Part shown: positions 1 to 8,472 of the stretch, one piece after another
Position numbering within the stretch: position 1 is the first letter of the stretch
Layout of the letters: each line of letters opens with the position of its first letter
Assembly: GCF_000981805.1 (NCBI RefSeq)
Contig: NZ_CP011132.1
Coordinates: 1,178,001-1,242,000, forward strand
Direction: 5' to 3'
Length of the DNA stretch: 64,000 nucleotides
Source of the DNA: Citrobacter amalonaticus Y19
GTDB taxonomy: Bacteria; Pseudomonadota; Gammaproteobacteria; Enterobacterales; Enterobacteriaceae
Notes under the pieces: model-generated
Databases searched by the model: none
The model's input: the letters and a program-made list of their open reading frames with translations, nothing else
What the model was told of the DNA's origin: nothing
Made by a program: the position numbers and the translations under genes

Positions 1-393
1 GACGCCATCATTAACATGGGCGTTAAGGTCACTAACGAATCGCAAATTGCAATGGCTGAGAGCGCCACGGCAGGCGAGAGCGACAACCGTAACGGTCAGG
101 CACTGCTGGATCTGCAAAAAAACGACACCACCGTGGGCGGCTCAAAATCGTTTAACGACGCCTATGCGACGCTGGTAAGTAATGTGGGTAGCAAAACCGC
201 GACGCTGAAAACCAGCAGCACTACCCAGGGCAACGTGGTGACACAACTGAGCAATCAGCAACAGTCTATTTCCGGCGTCAACCTTGACGAAGAGTACGGC
301 AACCTGCAACGCTTCCAGCAATATTACCTGGCTAATGCCCAGGTGTTGCAAACCGCCAATTCTCTGTTTGATGCACTGCTGAGTATTCGCTAA
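1..393 (+). CDS. flgK: Flagellar hook-associated protein 1 FlgK, C-terminal part
   Basis: The reading frame is open from base 1 and ends with TAA at 391-393, giving the last 130 residues of FlgK; the rest lies before the window. FlgK (HAP1) is the first of the two junction proteins joining the flagellar hook to the filament and is exported by the flagellar type III system. The visible part is the conserved C-terminal region, ending in the helical tail with an NLQRFQQYYLANAQVLQTAN-type heptad pattern that packs with the N-terminal helix in the assembled D0 domain. flgL starts 14 bases downstream, so the two are co-transcribed. The identity follows from this tail and from flgL next door. Confidence 0.95.
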   Translation, partial: DAIINMGVKVTNESQIAMAESATAGESDNRNGQALLDLQKNDTTVGGSKSFNDAYATLVSNVGSKTATLKTSSTTQGNVVTQLSNQQQSISGVNLDEEYGNLQRFQQYYLANAQVLQTANSLFDALLSIR

Positions 394-407
394 GGGAGCA
401 CGAAACG

Positions 408-1361
408 ATGCGTATCAGTACCCAAATGATGTACCAGCAGAACATGCGCGGTATTACCAATTCCCAGGCGGAATGGATGAAGTACGGTGAGCAGATGTCG
501 ACGGGGAAGCGGGTGATCAATCCGTCTGACGATCCCATCGCCGCCTCGCAGGCCGTGGTGCTGTCACAGGCGCAGGCGGAGAACAGCCAGTTCGCCCTGG
601 CGCGAACTTTTGCCACGCAGAAGGTTTCGCTGGAAGAGAACGTACTGAATCAGGTGACAACCGCGATTCAGAACGCGCAGGAAAAAATCATCAGTGCCGG
701 TAACGGAACGCTGAGTGACGATGACCGCGCCTCGCTGGCGACTAACTTACAGGGGATCCGCGATCAGTTGATGAACCTGGCAAACAGCACCGACGGCAAT
801 GGTCGCTATATTTTTGCTGGTTATAAAACAGAAACGGCTCCGTTTGCTCAGGCTGACGGCACCTACAGCGGCGGTACGGATAGCATCACCCAACAGGTCG
901 ATGCTTCCCGCTCGATGATCATCGGCCACACCGGCAACAAAATTTTCGACTCGATCACCAGTAATGCGGTTCCGGAACCTGACAATGGGACGTCCGAAAC
1001 CAACCTCTTCAGAATGCTGGATTCAGCGATTGAGTCACTGAAATCGCCGGTGGGTGATGATGAAGCGCTGAAAGAGCAGGCGAAAGCGGTGATTGATAAA
1101 ACGAACCGTGGCCTGAAGAACTCGCTCAACAACGTACTGAGCGTACGTGCGGAACTGGGCACCCAACTGAGTGAGTTGAGTTCACTGGACTCGCTGGGGA
1201 CCGATCGGGCATTAGGGCAAACGCAGCAGATGAGTAATCTGGTGGATGTGGACTGGAACGCGGCGATTTCGTCGTACGTCATGCAGCAGGCGGCGCTTCA
1301 GGCATCTTATAAAGCCTTTACTGATATGCAGGGGATGTCGCTGTTCCAGCTCAACCGCTAA
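408..1361 (+). CDS. flgL: Flagellar hook-associated protein 3 FlgL
   Basis: FlgL (HAP3), 317 residues, the same length as the E. coli protein. It is the second hook-filament junction protein, placed on FlgK, and filament flagellin polymerises on it. The N-terminus MRISTQMMYQQ and the C-terminal helix (AISSYVMQQAALQASYKAF) are the flagellin-like D0 helices typical of the family, with a variable middle. The start is the ATG at 408, preceded by AAGGGAG at 392-398. It is the last gene of the flgKL unit; a hairpin followed by a T run lies 43 bases past the stop. No frameshift or odd codon use was seen. Confidence 0.96.
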   Translation: MRISTQMMYQQNMRGITNSQAEWMKYGEQMSTGKRVINPSDDPIAASQAVVLSQAQAENSQFALARTFATQKVSLEENVLNQVTTAIQNAQEKIISAGNGTLSDDDRASLATNLQGIRDQLMNLANSTDGNGRYIFAGYKTETAPFAQADGTYSGGTDSITQQVDASRSMIIGHTGNKIFDSITSNAVPEPDNGTSETNLFRMLDSAIESLKSPVGDDEALKEQAKAVIDKTNRGLKNSLNNVLSVRAELGTQLSELSSLDSLGTDRALGQTQQMSNLVDVDWNAAISSYVMQQAALQASYKAFTDMQGMSLFQLNR

Positions 1362-1403
1362 TACCAATTTAAAACATATCATGAAACTGGGTATGTTTTG
1401 TCT

Positions 1404-1438
1404 GCCCACTCCATCTCACCCCGGAGCGGGCATTTTTT
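1404..1438 (+). terminator. Rho-independent terminator after flgL
   Basis: Arms 1404-1411 and 1424-1431 pair with one A/C mismatch around a 12-base loop, and seven T residues follow. It sits 43 bases past the flgL stop and fits as the end of the flagellar transcript. Confidence 0.6.
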
Positions 1439-1444
1439 TGCCGG

Positions 1445-1741
1445 TTACATGCTAACGCGTTGCTGGGTAAATGATCGCTTCCCCGCCAGTCTGATGATCA
1501 GCGCGATGGCTCCACTCAGCGTGGCCAGCGTGACGACGCCTTGCCAGTTCGCCAGCGCATAAACCTGACTGCCAAGCACCGAACCCAGCGCCATACCGAT
1601 AAAAACGACGCTGAACAGCAGCGCGTTCAGGCGACCCCGTGCATGTGGCTCCAGGCTATACACCAGGTTCTGGTGTGCGACCAGGCTCGATTGCAGCCCC
1701 AGGTCAAACCCGACGGCGGAAAGCGCAATCAGCATCCACAC
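1445..1741 (-). pseudogene. C-terminal remnant of an MFS transporter
   Basis: About 98 codons that look like the last third of a 12-helix major facilitator protein. A helix LIALSAVGFDLGLQ is followed by a conserved HARGRLNALLFSVVFIG segment (the RLNA loop common in drug and sugar-efflux MFS proteins), then two more helices and a short cytoplasmic tail. MFS proteins are near 400 residues, so about three quarters is missing. The first possible start is a GTG inside a transmembrane segment with no ribosome site. Homology stops near 1742, exactly where the LysR remnant on the other strand begins. It cannot be functional as it stands. The exact MFS subfamily is not recognised. Confidence 0.75.
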
Positions 1742-1742
1742 G

Positions 1743-1928
1743 GTGGCAGAAGATATCGCGCAAGGGCGACTCGTTGAGTTAGTACCTGGCTGGCAGGCCG
1801 CACCTTTGCCGGCGCATCTGGTCTACCCGTGGGCGCGATATCATCCTGGTCGCCTGCGCAAATTTCTGGAATTGATGAAAAAGGTGATGCCGGAACTGGC
1901 GGGCATGCGGCGGCCAGAAGTGGAATAA
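1743..1928 (+). pseudogene. C-terminal remnant of a LysR-family regulator
   Basis: About 61 codons matching the extreme C-terminus of LysR-type regulators: AEDIAQGRLVELVPGWQ, then PLPAHLVYPWARYHPGRLRKFLELM. This is the usual end of the effector-binding domain ('...G.LV.LLP.W.....P.HLVYP......P..LR..I.F'). The winged-helix DNA-binding domain and most of the effector domain are absent, and the GTG at 1743 is not a credible start. The orientation relative to the MFS remnant (ends pointing away from each other) is that of a divergent regulator/transporter pair whose 5' halves and shared promoter have been deleted. Confidence 0.75.
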
Positions 1929-1930
1929 AA

Positions 1931-1956
1931 AAAGCCGACCCGGAGGTCGGCTTTTT
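1931..1956. terminator. Bidirectional terminator, rne 3' end
   Basis: A ten-base-pair stem (1931-1940 with 1945-1954) around the tetraloop CGGA, with A residues before and T residues after, so it can act on both strands. It lies 13 bases past the rne stop on the minus strand and just after the LysR remnant on the plus strand. Confidence 0.85.
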
Positions 1957-1968
1957 ACGCTATCGATT

Positions 1969-4900
1969 TTACTCGACAGGTTGAGGGCGGGTCGGTCCGG
2001 CGGACGCATGCTGCGTGGCGCTGTGACCACCTGCGGCACCTTTGCCATCAAAGGCGAAAGCAGGGCGCTGCCAGTCACTGTGGCGCGACGCTTCCGGCAC
2101 GTATTCCGGCGCTGGCGCGCGGGTCATCGGTGCGGTTGCGTGGCTATGCTCAGCAATCGTTTCTGCTGCTACCGGTGCGGTGATTTCCGTGACCGGTGCA
2201 ACGTCAACGGTTTCGGCGACCGTCGCAGGTACGGTTGGCGCCTCAACGACCACAGGCGCTTCAACCGGTTCTGCAACCACTTCAGACGCTACAACCGCTT
2301 CAGGCGCTGCAACCACTTCAGGTTCTGCAACCACTTCAGGCTCTGCAACTGCTTCAGGTTCAGCGGTGACAGGTTCAACCACAACAACGTCAGTTTCTAC
2401 CGCCATTGTTTCAGGTTCTACTGCGACGACTTCAGGCGCCTCTTCAACTACCAAAGCGGCTTCCTGCGCTTCAGCGACAGGTTCTGCTTGAGCGGCAACG
2501 TCTTCAGCGACAGGGACATCGGCATCGGCAATCACTTGCGGTTGCTCAGCCACCGGGGCGGCTATCACTTCCGGATGCGAGGTTTCAACCACTGCTTCAG
2601 CCTGAACCGGTGCTTCTGTCACCGTTTCAACAACTGTTTCAACCGCAGCAACGGTTTCAACGGCAGCAACTACCGCTTGCGGTTCGGTCACAACGGATTG
2701 TGCCTGCACCTGTTCGATTTCCTGTGCTTCTGGCTGCGCATCCTGAGGACGTGCTACCGGGTAGCGGATCCACACTTTACCGGACGCCATTTCAGGAGAG
2801 GCGCAAGCAACCGTCAACGGCATCGGCGACTGCAGTGGGTAACGCTCATCACGGTAACGACGGCGACGCTGACCACTCACGCGCAGATGGCGCGGGGAAC
2901 GGCGGGAACGACGCGGCATACCCGTGTTATCACGCGCTTCACCGTTGTCATCCTGCTCAGACGTAACTTCAGTTACCACCGGCAATGGCACTTTCACCAG
3001 CTCGGTGCTTTGTGTCGGTGCAGTCTGTTCTGCGATCGGTGCGGCAACGCTCTCTTCGGTGGCGGCTTCTACCACTTCCATTTCGGACGCATTGTTATAG
3101 CGGACTTTCTGGTTCAACTGACGCTGTTTACGGCGCGGCTGAACCGGACGAACGCGCTCTTCCTGTTCGGTCTCCGGGGTCTGCTGCTCGTCGAGATTCA
3201 GCGCTTTCACTTCTTGCTGAGCCTGACGTTTGTCTTCGTTGCGACGGCGGTTACGTTCGCGACGCGGCTGCTGCTCATCACCAGACTTCACTTTATCCGC
3301 AGCGTCAGTAGACGGCTGACGGTTATCGCGGGTCTCGGCATTCTGCTGCGCGTTGCGGCGATTGCGGCGGTTCTCGTCACGGTTTTCACCGCTCTCTGAA
3401 CGTTCGCCACGATTATCGCGGTTATCACGACGTTCGCTGCGATCGTTACGGTCGCGGCGGTTGTTCTGACGCTTACGGCGATCCTGTTGACGTTCCGGCT
3501 TCTCTGTGACAGTCGGTGCAGGCTGCTCGGCAGGTTTTGCTTCTTCGCTACCGCTGAACAGTGATTTCAGCGCGCCAAAGAAACGGCTCAACAGACCCGG
3601 TTCAGCCGGTCCGACTGGGGCAACCACGGCCTTCGGCGCAGCGGCTTGCACTACCGGTTCGGCAGGCGTTGGCTCAGGCGGAACGTCCGGCATCGCAAAT
3701 GTGGCAAGGGCGGGTTGTTCCGGGCGTTTACGTTCGGCGAACTCTTCTTCAGAAGACGGTAACGCCATTGCTTCTTCATGCAGCTTCGGCAGCATGTAGC
3801 TCAGGGTCGGCGTCTCTTCACCTTTACGCACGCGCAGCACGGAGTAGTGCGGCGTTTCCATCTGATCGTTTGGCACGATCACACAGCGCACGCCATCCTG
3901 ACGGGTTTCAATCGCATTTACTGCTGTACGCTTTTCGTTGAGCAGGTAAGAGGCAATCGGTACAGGCACAATCGCGTGGACTTCCTGGGTATTCTCTTTC
4001 AGCGCTTCTTCTTCAATCAGACGCAGAATAGACAGGGACAGCGATTCGTTGTCGCGCACGGTGCCGGTACCGCTACAGCGCGGGCAGACGTGATGGCTGG
4101 ACTCGCCCAGCGACGGGCTCAGGCGCTGACGGGACATCTCCAGCAGGCCGAAGCGGGAAATATGGCTTATCTGGATACGCGCGCGATCCTGACGAACCGC
4201 TTCACGCAGACGATTTTCCACCGCACGCTGATGGCGTACCGGGGTCATGTCTATGAAGTCGATAACGATCAGGCCGCCGAGGTCACGCAGGCGCAACTGA
4301 CGAGCGATCTCATCGGCCGCTTCCAGGTTGGTGTTAAACGCGGTTTCTTCGATATCGCCGCCGCGGGTCGCGCGAGCGGAGTTGATGTCGATGGCGGTTA
4401 ACGCTTCAGTGCTGTCGATAACGATAGAGCCACCGGAAGGCAGACGCACTTCACGCTGGAAGGCGGACTCAATCTGCGACTCGATCTGATAGTGGCTGAA
4501 CAGCGGGATTTCACCGGTGTAGAGCTTAATTTTGCTACTGAAATCCGGACGACCCAACGCCGCAATATGCTGGCGCGCCAGTTCGAGCACTTTCGGGTTA
4601 TCGATGAGGATTTCACCGATATCCTGACGCAGATAGTCGCGGAAGGCGCGAACAATCACGTTGCTCTCCTGGTGGATCAGGAACGGAGCAGGGCGACTTT
4701 CAGCCGCTTTCTGAATGGCTTCCCAGTGTTTCAGACGGAAACTTAAGTCCCACTGCAGCGCTTCGGCAGATTTGCCGACGCCCGCGGTACGCACGATAAG
4801 GCCCATGCCATCAGGCAGTTCAAGGCTTGCCAGCGCTTCTTTCAGTTCCGTACGGTCATCACCTTCGATGCGACGAGAGATGCCGCCCGCGCGCGGGTTG

Positions 4901-5295
4901 TTTGGCATCAGAACCAGATAGCTACCCGCCAGGCTGATAAAGGTGGTCAGCGCAGCGCCTTTATTGCCGCGTTCTTCTTTATCAATCTGAACAATAACTT
5001 CCTGGCCTTCGCGCAGCACATCTTTGATGTTCGGACGACCATGAGCGTTGTAATTGGTAGGGAAATATTCGCGGGCAATTTCTTTTAACGGGAGGAAACC
5101 GTGACGTTCAGCGCCGTAATCAACAAAAGCTGCTTCCAGACTCGGTTCAATACGGGTGATTTTGCCTTTATAGATGTTCGCTTTTTTCTGTTCATGTCCA
5201 GGACTTTCAATATCCAGGTCGTACAGACGCTGCCCATCTACAAGGGCAACACGCAACTCTTCCTGCTGAGTTGCGTTGATTAACATTCTTTTCAT
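1969..5295 (-). CDS. rne: Ribonuclease E
   Basis: RNase E, the essential endonuclease that starts most mRNA decay, processes rRNA and tRNA, and scaffolds the degradosome at the inner membrane. It has 1108 residues; E. coli has 1061. The N-terminal catalytic half is intact: S1 RNA-binding domain (about 35-125), RNase H/DNase I-like parts with the metal-binding aspartates (VIDSTEALTAID and IVIDFIDM), and the zinc-link CPRCSGTG near 404-411. The C-terminal half keeps the amphipathic membrane helix (LLSRFFGALKSLFSG), the arginine-rich RNA-binding stretch, the second basic stretch before the enolase/RhlB sites (MPRRSRRSPRHLRVSGQRRR) and the PNPase-binding end. The extra length lies in a low-complexity Val/Ala/Glu/Pro region with short repeats. 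The start ATG follows a weak ribosome site, as in E. coli, and expression is expected to be self-limited through the leader. Confidence 0.97.
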   Translation of the reverse strand: MKRMLINATQQEELRVALVDGQRLYDLDIESPGHEQKKANIYKGKITRIEPSLEAAFVDYGAERHGFLPLKEIAREYFPTNYNAHGRPNIKDVLREGQEVIVQIDKEERGNKGAALTTFISLAGSYLVLMPNNPRAGGISRRIEGDDRTELKEALASLELPDGMGLIVRTAGVGKSAEALQWDLSFRLKHWEAIQKAAESRPAPFLIHQESNVIVRAFRDYLRQDIGEILIDNPKVLELARQHIAALGRPDFSSKIKLYTGEIPLFSHYQIESQIESAFQREVRLPSGGSIVIDSTEALTAIDINSARATRGGDIEETAFNTNLEAADEIARQLRLRDLGGLIVIDFIDMTPVRHQRAVENRLREAVRQDRARIQISHISRFGLLEMSRQRLSPSLGESSHHVCPRCSGTGTVRDNESLSLSILRLIEEEALKENTQEVHAIVPVPIASYLLNEKRTAVNAIETRQDGVRCVIVPNDQMETPHYSVLRVRKGEETPTLSYMLPKLHEEAMALPSSEEEFAERKRPEQPALATFAMPDVPPEPTPAEPVVQAAAPKAVVAPVGPAEPGLLSRFFGALKSLFSGSEEAKPAEQPAPTVTEKPERQQDRRKRQNNRRDRNDRSERRDNRDNRGERSESGENRDENRRNRRNAQQNAETRDNRQPSTDAADKVKSGDEQQPRRERNRRRNEDKRQAQQEVKALNLDEQQTPETEQEERVRPVQPRRKQRQLNQKVRYNNASEMEVVEAATEESVAAPIAEQTAPTQSTELVKVPLPVVTEVTSEQDDNGEARDNTGMPRRSRRSPRHLRVSGQRRRRYRDERYPLQSPMPLTVACASPEMASGKVWIRYPVARPQDAQPEAQEIEQVQAQSVVTEPQAVVAAVETVAAVETVVETVTEAPVQAEAVVETSHPEVIAAPVAEQPQVIADADVPVAEDVAAQAEPVAEAQEAALVVEEAPEVVAVEPETMAVETDVVVVEPVTAEPEAVAEPEVVAEPEVVAAPEAVVASEVVAEPVEAPVVVEAPTVPATVAETVDVAPVTEITAPVAAETIAEHSHATAPMTRAPAPEYVPEASRHSDWQRPAFAFDGKGAAGGHSATQHASAGPTRPQPVE
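2274..2366. repeat. 18-bp tandem-like repeats inside rne
   Basis: On the plus strand the unit GCAACCACTTCAGGCTCT and close variants recur about five times in 2274-2366, encoding EPEVVAEPEVVAAPEAVV-type hexads in the unstructured scaffold part of RNase E. The copies are imperfect and in frame. Slippage here could explain part of the extra length over the E. coli protein. Confidence 0.7.
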
Positions 5296-5656
5296 CGTAA
5301 CTTACTCATTATTCTTACATTGACGACTAAGCTGCGGGCAGAGTATTGCCTTTCCGGGTGTGAACCGATGGCCTCGTGTCTATTCGCGTCGCCAACCTCA
5401 CGGTTATCGTCAGCTCAAAGAGGCGCAGAGTGTCGGTTGCCTGCATTTCATACGGAAACGCAGCGCAATTATCAGGGGAACCGCCTGGGTATTACTCTCC
5501 AGAGAAGATCCGATCTACCGGTAAGGACTGCAACCCGCAGCCCGCTAACTGTCTGAAAGATCAATACGTCTTACGCCATTGCTGCGTGGATGATCGTTCG
5601 GACAAAATGGGTCTTTCCGTAAAATTCCTTGTTTTAACAAGATTCAGCACGGAAGC
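5296..5656 (-). promoter_or_regulatory. rne 5' untranslated leader (autoregulatory rne5 region)
   Basis: In E. coli the rne message has a 361-base leader folded into hairpins that RNase E binds and cuts to control its own synthesis. The same kind of long gap lies here between rne and rluC. On the minus strand I read a candidate promoter with -35 TTGCTA (5687-5692), an 18-base spacer and -10 AATAAT (5663-5668). It would start transcription near 5656 and give a leader of about the E. coli length. The leader function is known for the family; the promoter is my reading. Confidence 0.7.
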
Positions 5657-5867
5657 GGTGACATTATTCCACTGCTAACCTTGTTATAGCAAGATGACTT
5701 TTACCATTTATCACCCGCTTACTCACAGTTTTTTCACTTCTGAACGGTGATTGGTTTAATAACCACCAAATCAGTCATGAAGCACGTGAGTGAAGAAGGT
5801 TAAAGATAAATATAAGCATAGAAAAATGAGTGGCGCTAATCCTTATGGCTATTTAGAATCGGCCCCC
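5657..5867. promoter_or_regulatory. rne/rluC divergent promoter region
   Basis: Together with the rne leader this makes a 572-base gap without a protein gene. It must hold the rne promoter (minus strand, see leader entry) and the rluC promoter. An in-frame GTG at 5790 could extend rluC by 26 residues, but that stretch (rich in Lys and unlike any RluC) is better read as leader. Confidence 0.5.
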
Positions 5868-6821
5868 ATGAAAACAGAGACTCCATCCGTAAGAATTATT
5901 GCGATTACTGCTGACGAAGCGGGGCAACGCATCGATAACTTTTTGCGCACGCAACTCAAAGGCGTACCGAAAAGTATGATTTATCGCATTTTGCGTAAAG
6001 GCGAAGTGCGGGTGAATAAAAAACGCATCAAACCCGAATACAAACTGGAAGCGGGCGATGAAGTGCGTATTCCGCCCGTTCGCGTGGCTGAACGTGAAGA
6101 CGAGGCGGTTTCACCGCATCTGCAAAAAGTGGCGGCACTGGCTGACGTCATCCTTTATGAAGACGACCATATCCTGGTGTTGAATAAGCCGTCGGGAACC
6201 GCTGTGCATGGCGGCAGCGGGTTAAGCTTTGGCGTGATTGAAGGCTTACGTGCCTTGCGTCCGGAAGCGCGTTTCCTCGAACTGGTACACCGCCTTGACC
6301 GCGATACGTCGGGCGTGCTGCTGGTGGCGAAAAAACGCTCGGCGCTGCGTTCGCTGCATGAGCAACTGCGCGAGAAGGGGATGCAGAAAGATTATCTCGC
6401 CCTGGTGCGCGGGCAGTGGCAGTCGCATGTCAAAACGGTTCAGGCGCCTTTATTGAAAAACATTCTGCAAAGCGGCGAACGCATTGTGCGGGTGAATCAG
6501 GAAGGCAAACCGTCCGAAACGCGCTTTAAGGTAGAAGAGCGCTACGCCTTTGCCACGCTGGTTCGCTGTAGCCCGGTGACCGGCCGCACACACCAGATCC
6601 GTGTCCACACCCAGTATGCGGGACATCCTATTGCCTTTGACGACCGCTACGGTGACCGTGAGTTCGATAAGCAACTGGCAGGAACCGGTTTATCACGGCT
6701 GTTCCTGCATGCGGCTGCGCTGAAGTTTACCCATCCAGGCACGGGTGAGGTACTGCGTATCGAAGCGCCGATGGACGATCAACTGAAGCGCTGTTTGCAG
6801 GCGCTGCGTAAGCCAGCCTGA
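5868..6821 (+). CDS. rluC: 23S rRNA pseudouridine(955/2504/2580) synthase RluC
   Basis: RluC turns three uridines of 23S rRNA into pseudouridine. It has 317 residues (E. coli 319). An N-terminal S4 RNA-binding domain (about 19-80, with the KSMIYRILRKGEVRVNKKR segment) is followed by the RluA-type catalytic domain with HRLDRDTSG, catalytic Asp144, and the C-terminal GRTHQIRVH motif. The start chosen is the ATG at 5868 (MKTETPSVRI), which matches E. coli. The longer frame from a GTG at 5790 adds 26 unrelated residues. It is divergent from rne and stands alone, followed by a REP element. Confidence 0.96.
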   Translation: MKTETPSVRIIAITADEAGQRIDNFLRTQLKGVPKSMIYRILRKGEVRVNKKRIKPEYKLEAGDEVRIPPVRVAEREDEAVSPHLQKVAALADVILYEDDHILVLNKPSGTAVHGGSGLSFGVIEGLRALRPEARFLELVHRLDRDTSGVLLVAKKRSALRSLHEQLREKGMQKDYLALVRGQWQSHVKTVQAPLLKNILQSGERIVRVNQEGKPSETRFKVEERYAFATLVRCSPVTGRTHQIRVHTQYAGHPIAFDDRYGDREFDKQLAGTGLSRLFLHAAALKFTHPGTGEVLRIEAPMDDQLKRCLQALRKPA

Positions 6822-6830
6822 TTGCCGCGA

Positions 6831-6896
6831 ACGCAACTTATCAGGCCTACAAATCATGCGTAGGCCTGATAAGCGTAGCGCCATCAGGCAAGACAC
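6831..6896. repeat. REP/BIME element between rluC and yceF
   Basis: Two facing copies of the GTAGGCCTGATAAG core (6841-6853 region and 6860-6876), followed by AGCGCCATCAGGCA, form the usual enterobacterial repetitive extragenic palindrome. It lies between the convergent rluC and yceF 3' ends, where such elements commonly protect or end transcripts. Confidence 0.8.
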
Positions 6897-6898
6897 GG

Positions 6899-7483
6899 TT
6901 ATGCTTTGAGCGGGTTCATCTCCTCACGACGTAACATCTGGCACAGCGCAATCAGCGGCAAACCAATCAGCGTGTTGGGGTCGCGGCCTTCTAAACGCTC
7001 AAAGAGCGCAATTCCCAGTCCTTCGCTTTTAAAACTCCCTGCGCAGTGTAGCGGGCGCTCTTTACGCACGTAGTCTTCAATTTCCGCGTCGCTGAGATGG
7101 CGGAAGTGAACATCAAACGGCTCCACTTCCGTCTGTAAATGTCCCGTCGCGGAGTTATACAGCGCCAGACCGGTATAGAACGTAACGATATTGCCGCTGG
7201 CTTTGGCTAACTGCTGGCAGGCTTTCTCTTCCGTTAAAGGTTTACCGGTGATTTCACCGTCCAGCACACACACCTGATCGGAACCAATAATAAGATGCGC
7301 CGGATAGCGGTGAGCCAGTGATTGCGCTTTCTCTTGCGCCAGACGAGTGACTAAGTGGCGAGGACTCTCTGCGGGCAACGGCGTTTCGTCTACTTCCGGA
7401 GCCGCGCATTCAAAAGGCATTGCTAGCTTTTCCAGCAAAACGCGGCGCCAGGGAGATGTGGAGGCAAGAATGAGAGTAGGCAT
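6899..7483 (-). CDS. yceF: 7-methyl-GTP pyrophosphatase (Maf-like YceF)
   Basis: A Maf/HAM1-fold nucleotide pyrophosphatase of 194 residues. The YceF branch hydrolyses m7GTP to m7GMP and is thought to clean modified nucleotides from the pool. Seen: the N-terminal LILASTSPWRR loop that holds the nucleotide, the acidic EVDET segment, the IIGSDQ motif with the catalytic Asp69, and GKPLTEEKA. SPWRR rather than SPRR at the base-recognition loop is the mark of the YceF branch. It is single, divergent from yceD across a 197-base gap that likely holds the sRNA SraB. Confidence 0.94.
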   Translation of the reverse strand: MPTLILASTSPWRRVLLEKLAMPFECAAPEVDETPLPAESPRHLVTRLAQEKAQSLAHRYPAHLIIGSDQVCVLDGEITGKPLTEEKACQQLAKASGNIVTFYTGLALYNSATGHLQTEVEPFDVHFRHLSDAEIEDYVRKERPLHCAGSFKSEGLGIALFERLEGRDPNTLIGLPLIALCQMLRREEMNPLKA

Positions 7484-7640
7484 ATTTTTTCCACCAGATA
7501 TAGCGTATTGATGAGAGCCATTTTAAACTATGCTCTTCGTCCTTCAGGTGTGCCGCTTTGGCGTCTCCTGAGCGAAAATAAGTCTGTAAACCGCAATGTG
7601 TGCGAATTATTGGCAAAAGGCAACCGCAGGCTGCCTTTTT
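7475..7640 (+). ncRNA. sraB: Candidate small RNA SraB in the yceF-yceD gap
   Basis: In E. coli the small RNA SraB is encoded between yceF and yceD. The same gap here ends with an intrinsic-terminator-like hairpin: arms AAAAGGCA (7615-7622) and TGCCTTTT (7632-7639) around a nine-base loop, then T residues. It lies only about 40 bases before yceD, a position with no other gene to terminate. The 5' end given is a guess from the E. coli length; only the 3' hairpin is seen directly. Confidence 0.5.
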
Positions 7641-7680
7641 CTTTGACTATATGACGTTACAAAGTTAATATGCGCGCCCT

Positions 7681-8202
7681 ATGCAAAAGGTAAAATTACC
7701 CCTGACTCTTGATCCGGTTCGTACGGCTCAAAAACGCCTCGATTATGAAGGTATTTATACTTCTGATCTGGTAGAGCGCGTCGCCGATTCTGTAGTCAGT
7801 GTGGACAGTGATGTGGAATGCGCCATGTCGTTCGCTATCGATAACCAGCGCCTTGCCGTTATTACCGGTGATGCAAAGGTTTCGCTAACGCTCGAATGTC
7901 AGCGTTGCGGGAAGCCGTTTCCTTATCATGTTCACACAACGTATTGTTTCAGTCCGGTTCGTTCTGACGAACAGGCTGAAGCACTCCCGGAAGCGTATGA
8001 GCCGATTGAGGTTAACGAATTCGGTGAAATCGATCTGCTTGCAATGGTGGAAGATGAAATTATCCTCTCCTTGCCGGTAGTTCCGGTGCATGATTCTGAA
8101 CACTGTGAAGTGTCCGAGGCGGACATGGTCTTTGGTGAATTGCCTGATGAAGCGCAAAAACCAAACCCATTTGCCGTATTAGCCAGCTTAAAGCGTAAGT
8201 AA
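7681..8202 (+). CDS. yceD: 23S rRNA accumulation protein YceD (DUF177)
   Basis: YceD, 173 residues, needed for normal 23S rRNA levels in bacteria and plants. Its biochemical role is not settled. The DUF177 core is clear: a CQRCGKPFPYHV motif near the middle and a conserved acidic run EVNEFGEIDLLAMVEDEIILSLP before the C-terminal PFAVLASLKRK tail. It is the first gene of the rpmF-plsX-fab cluster; rpmF starts 16 bases downstream behind a GAGGAGTAAGG ribosome site. This arrangement ties ribosome and membrane lipid synthesis together. Confidence 0.95.
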   Translation: MQKVKLPLTLDPVRTAQKRLDYEGIYTSDLVERVADSVVSVDSDVECAMSFAIDNQRLAVITGDAKVSLTLECQRCGKPFPYHVHTTYCFSPVRSDEQAEALPEAYEPIEVNEFGEIDLLAMVEDEIILSLPVVPVHDSEHCEVSEADMVFGELPDEAQKPNPFAVLASLKRK

Positions 8203-8206
8203 TTGA

Positions 8207-8392
<186 letters not shown>

Positions 8393-8472
8393 TCACGCAT
8401 CTGCGTGATGAAGCTTAGTGAGGAACTTCCCCGTTACGACGGGGAAAGACCGAACCAGGCGGCGAAACGACT

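Noticed and set aside
1981..3399. Long plus-strand frame of 472 codons opposite rne
   Set aside because: It is antisense to the rne repeat region, very rich in Arg, Phe, Cys and His, has no family features, and is explained by the biased codons of rne.
5790..5867. 26-residue N-terminal extension of RluC from a GTG
   Set aside because: The added residues are Lys-rich and unlike RluC; the ATG at 5868 matches the known start.
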